A program made the translations under genes and the position numbers. The notes beneath the pieces are model-generated. The model saw nothing but the letters and a program-made list of their open reading frames with translations. It did no database searches and was not told the origin of the DNA. From the NCBI GenBank assembly GCA_031291845.1, contig JARLIH010000497.1, forward strand, positions 1-49,252: a stretch of 49,252 nucleotides of DNA, written 5' to 3'. The stretch is from Isosphaeraceae bacterium. GTDB taxonomy: Bacteria > Planctomycetota > Planctomycetia > Isosphaerales > Isosphaeraceae. Below, one piece after another: positions 1 through 10,605 of this stretch (position 1 is its first letter; every line of letters begins with the position of its first letter).

Positions 1-3000
1 CCTGGGCGACGACGCTTTGGCCGCCAGTGTCGAAGGCGGTGAGGGTGAGATGATAAGGACCGGCGGGGAGGAGCGTGGGGTCGAACGTGCCCAGCGCGTT
101 GCCGGTGATGGCGGTGGTGCCCGTGCCGATCGTGGTGGGCGGCCCGCCGGAGAGCGGGGTGAAGGTCAGCGTGTAGGACGCAAACCCTGGCCCCCCGACG
201 GTACCGACGACCGCGGCGGGGGTGGCGACGACCTGCTGGTTCGTCGGCGAGCTGAACGAGGCGGTGAGGTCGGTCGGCACGGCGGGCGCGACGACGTCGA
301 AGGTCTGGGTCATGCTGCCGGTCCGGCCGGCGTTGTCGGTGACGGTGGCGGTCGCGCTGATCGAGCTGCCGGTGGTGTCGACCGTCACCCAGGCGGCGCC
401 GTGATCGTCGACGGAGACGACCTTGCCGTCGACGACGAGGTTGATGGACTGGATGCCTTCGGTTTCGTCGGGGTTGGTAGTCACGCGGAAGGTGACGCGG
501 GAGCCATTGACGATAGGTGCGCTGCTGCAGTCGATGACAGGAGCGGGGTCCGCGGCGTCGGCGGAAATCCTGACGGGGAGCCGTACGGTTTGGGAATACC
601 CGCCCCCCTCGGCCGCGGTAAGGTCGACCCAGGAGACGTTCGTGTCGGCGGTGGTGGTGATCCAGGTAATCTTGCCGGTGTCGTCGACCGTCACCGTGGG
701 AGGCGTTGGGAGCAGGCTTTGGTCGGCAGCTTCCAGCCCGACGCTCCAGGTGACGGGATCGGTGTCGTCGTCCTGGTCCGGGAGGAGCGAGCCCTGGTAG
801 CTGAAAGTCTCGCCCCCCTGGAGGATGGCCTCGTGGTAGTCACTCGTGTCGATCTGGGGCACCTCGTCGTGGACGTAGAGCGTGAAGTCGATCGTGTCGA
901 GGTTCCCGTAGGGGTCGGACGCCATGACCCAGATGGTGGGCTGGCCGACTTCGTCTTCGCTCGGGGTCCATTGGAGAAGGCCGCCGGACGTGATGGTCAT
1001 GCCGGCGGGCATGTGGTTGATCAGCTTGAAGGAGACCGAATCGCCGTCGGGGTCGCTCGCGGTGAACTGGTAGGAGAAAGGCGTGCCGGCGGTGAGGTTG
1101 GGGTCGAAGCTGGGTTGTGCGATCGTGGGGGCGGTGTTGCCGCCGACGGGCAAGACGCTCAGCGTGTAGCTTTGGGTGTCGCTGTTTCCCTCGTCGTCGG
1201 TGACCTGGACGCTGACGTTGTAGGCGCCGATGGTCTCGGGGTTCGTCCAGGTGATGACGCCGGTGCCGGGGTCGACCGACAGACCGCTGGGAAGCGGGTT
1301 GGGCGCGAGCAGCGTGTACGTCAAGGAGTCCCCCTCCGTGGCGTCAACCTGCACCGGGTACTGGTAGGTCGAGCCGACGACAGCCGTTACAGGGGGATCG
1401 GAGGTGATCTTCGGCGCAACGTACGCCGGGGCGACGACGATCGAATAGCTCTGCGTGGCGTAGTCGCCGTAGAAGTCGGAGAGGCGGACGACGACCTTCT
1501 GGGTGCCGATCTGGTCCGCCGTCGGGGTCCAGGTTACGGCGCCGCTGTTGGAGTCGATGGCCATGCCCTGGGGCGCGGCGTCGAGCGTCCATTTGAGGGG
1601 AAGGCCGCTGGGAGAGTGGCCGGCGGCAGCGTAGCTGTAGGACATCCCGTAGGCCGCGTCGTACTTGGGCGTCGAGTCGATCACGGGGACCGACGGCGGC
1701 GCCTGGGAGACGACGTTGATCGTGAAGGTCTGGGGGACGCTGTCGTTGTTCAGGCTGTTGATGGCCACGACGCTCACGGCGAAGGCGTTCTGCGAAGGGT
1801 CAACCGGCCCTGGGTTCCAGGTCACGAGACCGGTCAGGGAATCAATTGTCATGCCGCTGGGCCACTGGACGAGCGCGTAGGTCAGCGGTCCCGGGTCGGC
1901 GGGGTCAGTGGCGACCACCTGGTAGGCGAATACCCGCCCCGCCTGGAGCGGAACGACGGGATCGGGGTCGGTCGAGTCGGTCGGGTGCGACGTGATCGTC
2001 GGCCGGTCATTGGGCGGAATCTGGGCGGTCACGGTGAAGTCGACGGCCTGGGTCGCGGAGAGTCCGTTGCCGTCGCTGGCGACGATGCTGAACTGGTAAT
2101 GGGCGCCCAGCACGGCGGGCGCGCTCAGCGTCACAACCCCGTTGCCGGTAAGCGTGATGTCGGCCGGCGCGCCGACCAGCGAATAGGTGACCGCGTCGCC
2201 GTCGGGGTCGACGGCTCTGGCCTGGTAAGCATCGATCGCGCCGGCGGGGATCGCGGTAGGCGGCGACGTCGTGAAGCGCGGCGCGAGATTGGCGGCGGAG
2301 ACGGTGATGTCGAACGCCTGGCCGACCACGCCGCCGCGCCCGTCGTCGGCCTGGATGGCGACGTGGACCTTGCCAGTCTCGTTGGCCGTGGGCGTCCAGT
2401 AGATGACGCCGGTCTGGGCGTTGATCGTCATGCCCTTGGGGGCATCGGTGAGCTTGTAGGCGAGCACGTCGTGGTCGGGGTCGCTGGCGTGGGCCGGATA
2501 GCGGTAGAACGCGCCCACGTTCGCGGTTGTGGCCGAGCTGGGAACGGGATCGAACGCGGGGGTCTCATTAGGCCCATACGGGTCGTTCTGGGCGTTCTCG
2601 AAGTCCTGGCCGGTGACCGCCTGGGGCTGGCCCGCGATGAAGCTCTCCTCGTGGGTGCCGCCAGCGGGCGCACGCACGGTCCAGCCGGCCTCGGACGCTT
2701 CCGCGACGATGTACGAGCCGGCGGGGACGTTGCCGAAGAGGTAGTCGCCGTTGTCGTCGGTCGTGGTGGTCTGCACGAGCGCGCCGCGCTGACCGTTGTT
2801 GTCCTGGTACAGGTTGATGGTCCAGTCGGGCAGCGGCTGTCGGCTGTCCTTGATCGGCCCGACGCCGGCCGGGGCGAAGGCAGCGCCTTCCCATTGGCTG
2901 ACGTTGAACGAGTCGGTCGCGAGCACCACGGGTTGGGTCATCAACGCGGTGCCGTCCCAGCAAAGCTCGTAGAGCCCCGAGCTGTGCGCGGCGGGATACT

Positions 3001-6000
3001 CCTGCGTCAGCAAGAGATCGCCGACGAGTTGCGTAAACTGCGAGGCGGGCGCGCCGACGAGTGTGCCGCTCGTGGCGGAGTAGTCAACGCCGTAGAAATT
3101 CTCGTTTGCCGGCACGAGGTTGATCGACTCGATCTCCGTCACGGGGAGGGTGTAGTAGGCAACGTTTCCGTCGGGGTCGACCGTGAAGAGGCCGCCGGCG
3201 TCCGGGGCTTCGTACGAGGCGACGATCTTGCCTGCCAACGGCCCGTAACGCGCCGGATCGTCAGGGAGGATTGTCGCTCCCTCGATGATGTCGAGACCTG
3301 AAGCGAGGATCGGCATACCGTCGTGACCGGCGACGGACGCCAGGTGCGTGGCATCGCCGCTGTTATCAATCTCCCAGAAGTCCCCGGTGTCGGTCACGGC
3401 GATCAGTTTGTTGCCAAAGAGACCGGTGGAGTCGAACGTCAGCGCCCCGCGCAACTTGCCTGTCTCTCCCGGCAGGGACGCCCAGTCCGTGTTGACCGCC
3501 TCGCCATTGTCCGAGATCCGGATGATCTGGGCGTTCAAGGTTTGGGGATCGGGGTTGTAGCCCGCAAAGACATCACCGGCCGTGAAGCCGCCGAGGTTGT
3601 CGGCACGGGCCACGGCGAATTGGACCTCGTCGCTCACACCGGTCAGGCTCGAGAACGGCTGCGAACCGCCATCCGCGCCGATCTGCGCAAAGTTGTTGGC
3701 GCCCCCGCTCTGCACTGTCGTGTTAGCGGTATAGTTGTAGGACATCAGGAGGGAGTTGTTCGGCGCGTAGTAGTCGACCGCGATTGGCGAATCGAGCGTG
3801 GCGACCGGCGTCAGGCTGACAATCCCCGCCGTCAGCGGCAGGCATGGCTCCGACTGAGACTGGACCTGGGGGGCGAAGACGCCGGTCACGCGCCCTGCGA
3901 TCGAGTTCAACGCGGTGACGTCGATCGTGAAAGACTGCTCGGCGCTACCGCCGTGCGTGTCCGCGGCGCGGATCGTGACCGGATACGAGCCGATGTCGCC
4001 GGGATTGGCCGTCGCCCACGTCAATTGGCCGGTCGCGGCGTGGATGCCGAGGCCGGAGGGGGCGCCTGGCAGCAGCGAATAAGCGACCGCGTCGCCGTCG
4101 GGATCGGTGGCGTGGGCGTTGTACACATAAGTTTGTCCGGCCACGACCGACGTCACCGGGTCGGTGTCAAAAACAGGGGGCTGGTCGCCGGGGGACGGCT
4201 GGACGAGGACCTTGCACGTCTGGGTGTCCGACAGTCCATGACCGTCGTCGACCTTCAGGGTGAATGAGAGCGGCTGGGCGCTCACCTGGCCCGATGCCGG
4301 AGTCCAGGTGACGAGGTCCGTGGCGGGGTTGTACGAGAGGCCCGCGGGCCCCGAGACGAGGGAGATCGTGAGCGGCAGGTCGCCGTCGTCGTCCGCGACC
4401 GTCGGCTCGTATGAGTACGACACGCCGGCGTTCGCCACGCTGGGGGCCGTCGAGGTGAAGTGCGGGGGCGAGTTGGCCAAAGGCAGCGCGAACGCCCCGA
4501 AGTCGTAGTCGAGCCCGGCGCTGGTCTCGGGGACGACGATTTGGCTGATCGAGCCCAGCGCCGCGACTCCCCCCAGGTCCCCGACGCGAGACGTTTCGTT
4601 CACATACCCTTGTGGCAAGGTGTCGGTCAACGTGTAGGTCCCGGCCGCAATCCCCCTGAAGACGTACAACCCATCCAGTTGCGTGGTAACCGCCAGGTGG
4701 ACGTGCTGGTTCTGATTGTCGACCCCGTCCAGCGTGACGATCGCCCCGCTGATCTTGAGCTCGCCGTCTTCTGGATTACCGTCCTGGTTGATGTCTTCGA
4801 ACACGTAACCGGCAAGTTCGGCGGGGTTGGGAATCGGGGGGGTGGAAACCACCATGGTGGAGACCACGGTCGCCGTAGCCGTCCCTGGCGCATCTTCACC
4901 CATGGTGACGGTCACTGAATACTGGCCGACGGCCGCATACTGGTGCGTGCCCCAAACGTCGTAACTGCCGGTGATTGCCGTGCCGCATTCACAGCCGACG
5001 TCCTCCATGGTGCCTGCGGTGGTCGTACCATCTCCCCAGTTGATTATGGCCGAGAAGTCGGACGCGCCGTCGATCAACGTCTGATTGCCGAAATCTGCGA
5101 CCATACCGATGAAGGGTTCACCGACGTCGGCGGTCAACGAGAGGGCCGAGCCCGCCAGCACGTCACCTTCCGTCACCACGACCGTCGATTGCGCGGTCAC
5201 CGCGGTGGTCCCGGGCGCACTTTCGCTGATCGTGACGATGACAGGGTACTGGCCTTCGTCGAGCGTGTAGCGGTGCGACCCTGAAACGGAAAACTGCCCC
5301 CAGCCGCCGGCGATCGTTCCCGAGGTGGTTGTGTGATCTCCCCAATCGATCGTGGCGGTGAAGTCCGTTGAAGAGGCATCGAAGTACACGTCGGTAAAAT
5401 CGGCGACCGTACCGTTGAACGTCTGACCCTCCGGCGTGTTGAACGTGACGGGCTGTACGTCGAGCACGTCGCCGTCGGCGACCGCAGCCGTGGAATTTGC
5501 GACGGCCATGGCGGTCCCTGGCGCATTCTCAGCCAGCGTCACAACGACCGCGTACTGGCCTTCATCGCCGTAGGAGTGATCGCCGGAGACCGTGAACGAG
5601 CCGCTGCCGCCCGAAATGTCGCCGGTGGTCGTGGTCCCATCACCCCAGTCGATCGTCGCGCTGAAGGCCGACGCCGGACTCACGGTATCGCTGTCGCTGA
5701 ACGTCGCGACCGTGCCACTGAACTGCTGCCGTTCCACGGGCGTGACCGTGAGCGGATGGGGCGTGAGCACGTCCCCTTCACCGACGACCGCCGTCGAGTG
5801 ACCGGTGAAGACCTGTGAATTCGGCACGTTCGTGGCCTGGACCGTCACCGTGACCGAATAATGACCCTCGTCACTGTAGGCGTGGTTACCGATGACCAGC
5901 GTCGACACGCCCGCGAGCGAGCCGGGCCCGTTGAGCTCGGGGGGAACGATCGTGCCGCTCGTCGTCGTCCCGTCGCCCCAGTCGATCGTCGCACTGAGGT

Positions 6001-6736
6001 CGTCATTGCTGATGGAATCGCCCCCGTCGGTCAACGTCGCCACGACGACCGAGCTGGCCTGGCCTTCAACCTCGCTGATGGTCGAAGGCGCTTGAACGTC
6101 GAGATCGGATTCCGCGACGATGACCGAGCTGACGGCGTTGGCACTCGCCGTTACCGCGAATCCTTCATTCCCAGAGTCGTCATCGACCAGCGACACCCTG
6201 ATCGTGTAAGAGCCGTCTTCGGCATAGGTGTGCGACCCCGACACACCCATGTTGGCGACTCCCATCATCATGCCATTGTCGCCATAATAGTAGTCGCCCC
6301 AGGTGACGGTACCCGCAGTCGTGGTGCCGTCACCCCAATCGATCGTGGCATTGAAGTCACTCGTGCGCTGCGAACCGATCCAGCCGGACCAGTTGTTGCC
6401 GCTGAGACTGGTTTCGTTGAACATCGCAACCAGCCCGCTGAACGTCTGCCGCTCCTGTGCGGCGACGGTGGTCCCCTGGCCGGTGAAGCTGTCGTCCTCG
6501 TTAACTTGGGCAGGTGTGCCGAAGCTTTCGATTCCAACGGTCGATGTTACTGGGGGGCTACCGAAACTCGAATCACCCACTATCTCGCCTGTGATCGAGT
6601 ACCCTCCCTCGTCCTGGTACTGATGCGCCGCGATGCCCCAGAAATTGGAAGTGTAAGTTGCCCATCCGGCAATTAAATAAGGCTGCTGCTGATAACTATA
6701 TAGTGTTGTAGTGCTATATTGTGCGTCATAAGATAG
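1..6736 (-). CDS. Giant secreted PKD/SdrD-B/Ig-repeat protein, main part, C-terminus outside window
   Basis: This frame is open from the TAA at 6737-6739 to the left edge (about 2245 codons) and continues the frame of the two fragments upstream. From the N-terminal side I read about five PKD-like repeats with the hallmark ATIDWGDGTTT and HxYxxxGxY strands (roughly 6370-4890). Next come an SdrD-B/collagen-binding-B-like domain (about 4830-4560) and two cadherin-like/He_PIG repeats with DPDGDxVxYxL and GxxTWTP motifs (about 4480-3920). A propeller-like stretch (about 3900-3000) precedes a second SdrD-B-like domain (about 2840-2600), at least six more Ig/He_PIG repeats (about 2560-400) and an Ig-like segment ending GTFDPTLLPAG. 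In planctomycetes that last motif often precedes RHS repeats, so an RHS region may lie outside the window (inference). A role as an extracellular adhesin or matrix protein is inferred. No start codon is obvious right after the stop; GTG at 6580 is only a possibility. It is probably the body of a broken gene that began at 7945. Confidence 0.75.
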
Positions 6737-7312
6737 TTAAATATCGGGATTTGTTGGTGTTCCGTCACCCCAATTAACCTCAAGATAGGTCCCAGTGAGA
6801 GGCGGGGCACCGCTGTACGTGACCGATCCATCGCTGCCAAACGTGTACGTGGTAACGAGGATCAACGACGGGTCCGACCAGACGTCGAGCCACCCATACT
6901 GTCCTTCCGGAAGAGAGAGGGGCCAGTTAACAAGTGCCTGTGGAGCTGTGAAGTGGCCGGCGACCGTGGGCTCGTGGGCCCCTGCACCGGAACCGTTTTG
7001 GCGATGCAGTTTTGATCGGCCGCCGCGATGAGGCGGTGTGATCCATGATCCGGCCCACGCCACGGCGTTCCAGATCGACTCCAAAGGGGCGGAGTGGACG
7101 GGCTTGTGTCTTCGCCTTCCCCCCGTAGCGGGCGCCCACGTCGTCACCGGATCGTATGCGGTGGCCGACCGGCCGACGTTCGAGGGCGCGACGCCACTGG
7201 ACGGGTCGTTCGTTCCGACGGATACGGCCGTGTCGGCCGTGCCGATGGTGCCCTGGGCCACCGTGAGGCCGCCTCCGTTGCCGGAACTCGTCGACGCGCT
7301 GACCCACTGCAC
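6737..7312 (-). pseudogene. Internal fragment of the giant repeat protein between two in-frame TAA codons
   Basis: This is the same reading frame as the fragments on both sides, bounded by TAA at 7325-7327 and TAA at 6737-6739. The upstream fragment ends HSYARSGSY and this one resumes VSLIVQWV. In the intact repeats the HSY...GSY strand runs straight into a V-x-V strand, so the TAA looks like a single nonsense change within one domain. The fragment ends with a PKD-type strand (VNWGDGTPT) just before the second TAA. The middle part, rich in Arg and His (about 7000-7110), does not resemble a PKD fold and may be divergent. The DNA around the second stop (about 6660-6760) is clearly more AT-rich than its surroundings. 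Independent translation from the GTG at 7312 is possible but no ribosome site supports it. Confidence 0.5.
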
Positions 7313-7324
7313 GATGAGGCTGAC

Positions 7325-7945
7325 TTAGTAGGAGCCGCTGCGCGCGTACGAGTGAGGCGCTTGAGCGACGAAGTCCGACCGGGTGATCGTCTCCGTCTGC
7401 ACGGGCGTCCCGTCGGTTGTCGCTGTCATCTGGGCCGTGATCGCGGTGTTCCAAGAGAGCTGTGCGCCGATGGTCGGCGTGCCGTCGCCGAAGTTCAGGG
7501 TCGCCAAGAACTGCAAGTCGAGGGGCGCACCCTGGACGGTCACGACGGGCGCTGCACCTTTGACGTACTCGGTCGTGACGACGGTCGTCACGCTCAAGCC
7601 GGGAAGCGCGGCGGAGATCATGCTCTGCTGCCCTGGGGGCACCCACACCACGCCGCTCGTGTTGCCGGCCGCCTCGGGGTGCGGCGTAGCTGCCGCGATC
7701 GCGGACGCCCTCGTCATCGCCGGCGCCGTCGAGCGACTGGCGGCGATTGGGGGATCGGCAGCCACGTTGGCCCCAGAGTAAGTGACCCGAACGTTGGACA
7801 ACGATTCCGATGCCATCGCGTGGATGTGGGTGGCGATCTCGGCCCGCGAGAGCATGACCCGCGACTCCAACGGCTCCAGCGACAACCGTTGACGGCGCGC
7901 AGAGCGCGCACGGCGAACCTCGGACGGGGGGTTCCGGTGGCTCAT
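7325..7945 (-). CDS. N-terminal fragment of the giant surface protein (LEPLESRVMLS signal region)
   Basis: A 206-residue product starts at ATG 7945, chosen because it is followed by an Arg-rich stretch and then LEPLESRVMLS. That N-terminal signature is found on very large secreted planctomycete proteins. The rest is a low-complexity Ala/Ser/Thr region and a beta-rich domain with FGDGTPT and HSYARSGSY, which is the first PKD-like repeat of the giant protein. The frame stops at TAA 7325-7327 and reopens in the same frame. The gene was therefore probably once continuous with everything down to base 1. As it stands it could give only a short secreted stub. Confidence 0.6.
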   Translation of the reverse strand: MSHRNPPSEVRRARSARRQRLSLEPLESRVMLSRAEIATHIHAMASESLSNVRVTYSGANVAADPPIAASRSTAPAMTRASAIAAATPHPEAAGNTSGVVWVPPGQQSMISAALPGLSVTTVVTTEYVKGAAPVVTVQGAPLDLQFLATLNFGDGTPTIGAQLSWNTAITAQMTATTDGTPVQTETITRSDFVAQAPHSYARSGSY

Positions 7946-8509
7946 GATGCGATCCTGTAGGTATTCAGCGGTTGTTGGGCCGGACGACGTTAGGCGGTAT
8001 GGGAACTCGCAACAGGCAGATCCGCACGCCTGTCTTGGGAGAGAGCATGGAGCGGCGTCGGAGCGCGAGATAAAGTACAAGACCGAACCGGAAGCGGGCA
8101 AGAAAATTCGTGATATCCGTGAGATTTTCGCTAACTCATTATTAGCTATCGCTTAAGGTTCTTCCGGCGGAAGCGTGCGCCGGGGTTGAAATGACGATCA
8201 AGGTGAAACCGCGGCTAGCCCGGATTCCCACGGATGAACCACGATCTCCGTGGGCGCGTCACAAAGCCCGCGGGTCCGGGCCCGGTTGCCCTGGTCTTCC
8301 CAGCCACAGAATTCCCGCTGCGCCTGGCGAGCGACGAACCCAGGTCGAACGGCCTTCGATTGCGCGCTTCTTGGTGACATCAATCTGATAATGGAAATAA
8401 GGGTTAGCATAAGAGTCGGCCATGTTGTAGAATCGTGGACATCGACCAGTCGAGGCATCCTGCTCAATCACTTCATTGCGAAGCAGGTCAAACGCGAATG
8501 CGGCCGATG

Positions 8510-8650
8510 ATGGTTCATCCAGAAATCGTGACCGAACTCTGCGCAAGGGTGCACACCGGTGACACCGCAGCGTTGGCGGAATTGCTCCGGCCGTGCGAGC
8601 CCGACCTTACGTCCGGTCAGCCGAAGCGTCTAATCCTGAGGCGCTGCCTC
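8510..8650 (+). pseudogene. Possible N-terminal remnant of an ECF sigma factor
   Basis: The frame from ATG 8510 reads TELCARVHTGDTAALAELL within its first 25 codons. This resembles the usual opening of planctomycete ECF sigma factors (a Leu-rich helix, then A-G-D-x-A-A-L-x-x-L). After about residue 22 the similarity is lost, and the hairpin element at 8651-8812 begins. No sigma region 2 or 4 follows. I read it as a decayed or interrupted gene; chance resemblance is quite possible. Confidence 0.22.
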
Positions 8651-8812
8651 ACGACGATTGCAAAGTCGACTGAGGACCGATCTGGGTGGTACGCCCGGAG
8701 TCTGCGACGGGCGAGACGCACCGCCAGGGTGGATCGACCAAGCCCGTCGCAGACTCCGTGCGTGCCACCCAACGTGCCGGAGGCCTTCGCAATACGACTT
8801 TGCAATCGTCGT
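8651..8812. repeat. 162-bp hairpin element with perfect 18-bp ends
   Basis: The outer arms 8651-8668 and 8795-8812 are perfect inverted repeats (ACGACGATTGCAAAGTCG and its complement). The inner arms 8684-8712 and 8742-8770 are inverted repeats of 29 bp with two mismatches, around a 29-nt loop. Together they give a stem of about 47 bp with one asymmetric internal loop. There is no coding content and no evident target-site duplication. Size and structure suit a MITE-like element or a large structured RNA. Confidence 0.7.
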
Positions 8813-9096
8813 GGACGTGACCTTGATTCGATCGATATGGCCCAGCCGGTGGAGTTCGTTCTGATGCGCGCCCCGCGCAGGGGAACCGACAAGCTTGCCT
8901 CTCGGGAAGCTTTCGTGGCTCTGGCCAGATCGAAATGGTCTTCGCGAGCGGGGCGAACGGTCGCGTGGAGGCGTTGATCCTTCGGCGTGTTTGCGCGATG
9001 GTTTCCGCGAGCGCGGTTCCCCTATCGGAAAGCATCGTTCGCACGCTTGCAGAGGGGCTGATGATGCGCAGAAAGTACAAACCAGGGAGCGATCAA

Positions 9097-9489
9097 ATGC
9101 ATCGGCTGATACGGTTGAACTGGCGTGGCGCAATCATGGCGTCGAGCGCTGCGCTTGCCCTCTCGGGCTGTGGCAGCAGCGCTCCTCCGGTCTCCTCCAC
9201 CACGGCGGAGGCGACCGTTCACGGGACGGTCAAATACAAGGGGGCGCCTGTCGAGGCTGGGAACATCCGCTTTGATCCGTCCAATATCCAACGTCGCGAC
9301 GCGAAGATTGCAAGCGCGCCGATCGGCAAGGACGGGACTTACAAGGTCACGACGCTCCAGGGCGGCAACGTCGTCCGTTTTGAGCTGTCACCGGAGCTTC
9401 GCAAGAAAGATCCCCGCCTGGCCACCAGCGAAAAGGAATACGACGTCCCGAGCGGAGATTCGACGCTCGACATCGAGCTGGCTCCGTGA
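9097..9489 (+). CDS. Small secreted lipoprotein, carboxypeptidase-regulatory-like fold
   Basis: A 130-residue protein. Start ATG 9097 is chosen because AGGGAG lies about 8 bases upstream and the product then begins with a lipoprotein signal peptide: basic start, hydrophobic run, lipobox LSGC with Cys25. The mature part has the pattern VHGTVKYKGAPVEAGNIRFDP, then GKDGTYKV and a closing strand. This is the small transthyretin/carboxypeptidase-regulatory-like type common among planctomycete lipoproteins. It is expected to sit on the outer face of a membrane; no enzymatic residues are visible and its role is unknown. It converges with the DUF1559 gene at 9547-10605, with a shared terminator between. 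Confidence 0.8.
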   Translation: MHRLIRLNWRGAIMASSAALALSGCGSSAPPVSSTTAEATVHGTVKYKGAPVEAGNIRFDPSNIQRRDAKIASAPIGKDGTYKVTTLQGGNVVRFELSPELRKKDPRLATSEKEYDVPSGDSTLDIELAP

Positions 9490-9500
9490 CCGGCCGGACC

Positions 9501-9541
9501 GGGGCGCGGGTTCCCACCGATCCGGCGGGACCCCGCGCCCC
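9501..9541. terminator. Bidirectional terminator hairpin between convergent genes
   Basis: Arms 9501-9515 (GGGGCGCGGGTTCCC) and 9527-9541 (GGGACCCCGCGCCCC) pair over 15 bp with one mismatch around an 11-nt loop. It lies 12 bp after the lipoprotein stop and 5 bp after the DUF1559 stop on the other strand. There is no U-tract, as is usual in this GC-rich DNA. Confidence 0.7.
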
Positions 9542-9546
9542 CGGGT

Positions 9547-10605
9547 TCAGAACGAGTCGGAGCTGACCACCTCACCGCCGGCGATAGTGCCGACGGCCCA
9601 CCAGGTGACGGGGCTGATGGTGCTCTTGAAGAAGCGGACCGAGCCGTCGAGCATGCCGGCATTGACGCCCCCGGAGTGCGCACTTGTGGCCGTCAAGGCT
9701 CCGTGGGGATGATTGTTGTCGGTAGCGGTGCTGAGCCAGCCGAAGACGCAGTTGATGCTGTTCGGCGGCATGACATGGTTGTAGGCGGCGTCGCCCATGA
9801 GCTCCTGGTAGTACGCCCCGCCGAAGACCCCCACACCCGCGATGCCGGCCGTTTGTGTGTTGAGGCCCTTGCAGCTCAAGAAATACCCCGCGGTATTGGT
9901 CGGGGACGGGTACGAGTCGAAGTCGGCGGTCTTCGCCAGGTTGTATTGATTGGACGAGGGAGTGTTCGGGTCCGATGTCTGCACCAATCTGAGGCTAGCG
10001 CCGTTTCCGATCCCTTTGACCCGCTCGCTGAAGCCCGCCGTATTGCTTGTTCCATCCTTGACCGAGGCGATGGTGATCATCTTGGCGACCCCCTCCGCGC
10101 CTCCATTAAAGGACGGGATCACGAACGGGCCGGTCGGCGTCGATGAGTAGCGATACGGCTTCGCGCCGAAGTTTGCGCAATAATTCTCGTGCCCGTCGAC
10201 GTTCGTGAGCCGATCGGCGTCCGAGGGACAAAGAAACGCGGCGATGGTGATGCGCTGAACCGTGAGGTTGGTGGCGTTGCCGAAGCACGCCCCCGAGAGC
10301 AGGGCGAAGTTGTACGAGTTGAAGACCTGCGTCTGCTCCATCTGGGGCAAGATCATCACCAGGGCGGAATACTGCTGACAGCCATTGACCATGTCGCTCG
10401 CACCCGGCGGGAAGCAGCCGATGACGTCGTGGTAGTTGGCGAGCGCCAACCCGAGCTGCTTCAGGTTATTAACACACTGCGCCCGCCGCGCTGCCTCGCG
10501 CGCCGCTTGCACAGCGGGGAGCAAAAGAGCGATCAATACGGCGATGATAGCGATCACGACGAGCAATTCGATCAACGTGAAACCGCGGCTAGTCCTCGAA
10601 TGCAT
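9547..10605 (-). CDS. DUF1559 pilin-like protein
   Basis: A 352-residue protein. The N-terminus has the type IV pilin/pseudopilin cleavage motif GFTLIELL, then a long hydrophobic helix and the conserved AAREAARRAQCVNNLKQ block. The body is the DUF1559 (SBP_bac_10) domain: GASDM near residue 70, FLCPSD near 135, DGTSNT near 190, and a C-terminal H-x9-DG motif (HSGGVNAGMLDGS). The family is massively expanded in Planctomycetota. Members are thought to be processed by prepilin peptidase and placed in the envelope, but their role is not established. The length is normal for the family. It converges with the lipoprotein gene, and nothing suggests an operon. Confidence 0.93.
   Translation of the reverse strand: MHSRTSRGFTLIELLVVIAIIAVLIALLLPAVQAAREAARRAQCVNNLKQLGLALANYHDVIGCFPPGASDMVNGCQQYSALVMILPQMEQTQVFNSYNFALLSGACFGNATNLTVQRITIAAFLCPSDADRLTNVDGHENYCANFGAKPYRYSSTPTGPFVIPSFNGGAEGVAKMITIASVKDGTSNTAGFSERVKGIGNGASLRLVQTSDPNTPSSNQYNLAKTADFDSYPSPTNTAGYFLSCKGLNTQTAGIAGVGVFGGAYYQELMGDAAYNHVMPPNSINCVFGWLSTATDNNHPHGALTATSAHSGGVNAGMLDGSVRFFKSTISPVTWWAVGTIAGGEVVSSDSF

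Larger units (their letters stand above)
7946..9096. other. 1.15-kb region without a convincing gene
   Basis: No open frame here has recognisable protein content; frames on both strands conflict and are Arg-rich. It holds the presumed promoter of the giant gene, with a relatively AT-rich stretch at about 8100-8155 that includes an imperfect dyad at 8102-8129. It also holds a possible sigma-factor remnant (8510-8650), a long hairpin element (8651-8812) and the leader of the lipoprotein gene. Confidence 0.6.

Noticed and set aside
17..3301. 1094-codon open frame on the plus strand
   Set aside because: It is the complement of the minus-strand Ig-repeat protein. The product is Gly/Arg/Asp-rich without domains, while the minus strand gives clear repeated domains.
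6737..7327. Alternative genetic code (TAA read as sense) to explain the broken giant gene
   Set aside because: TAA is the normal terminator of other genes in the window, such as the DUF3987 gene and the yezD-type gene, so recoding is not supported.
8630..9133. Several overlapping frames on both strands with similar peptides (VCDG..., FAIVV)
   Set aside because: The similarity between strands comes from the inverted repeat at 8651-8812, not from related genes.
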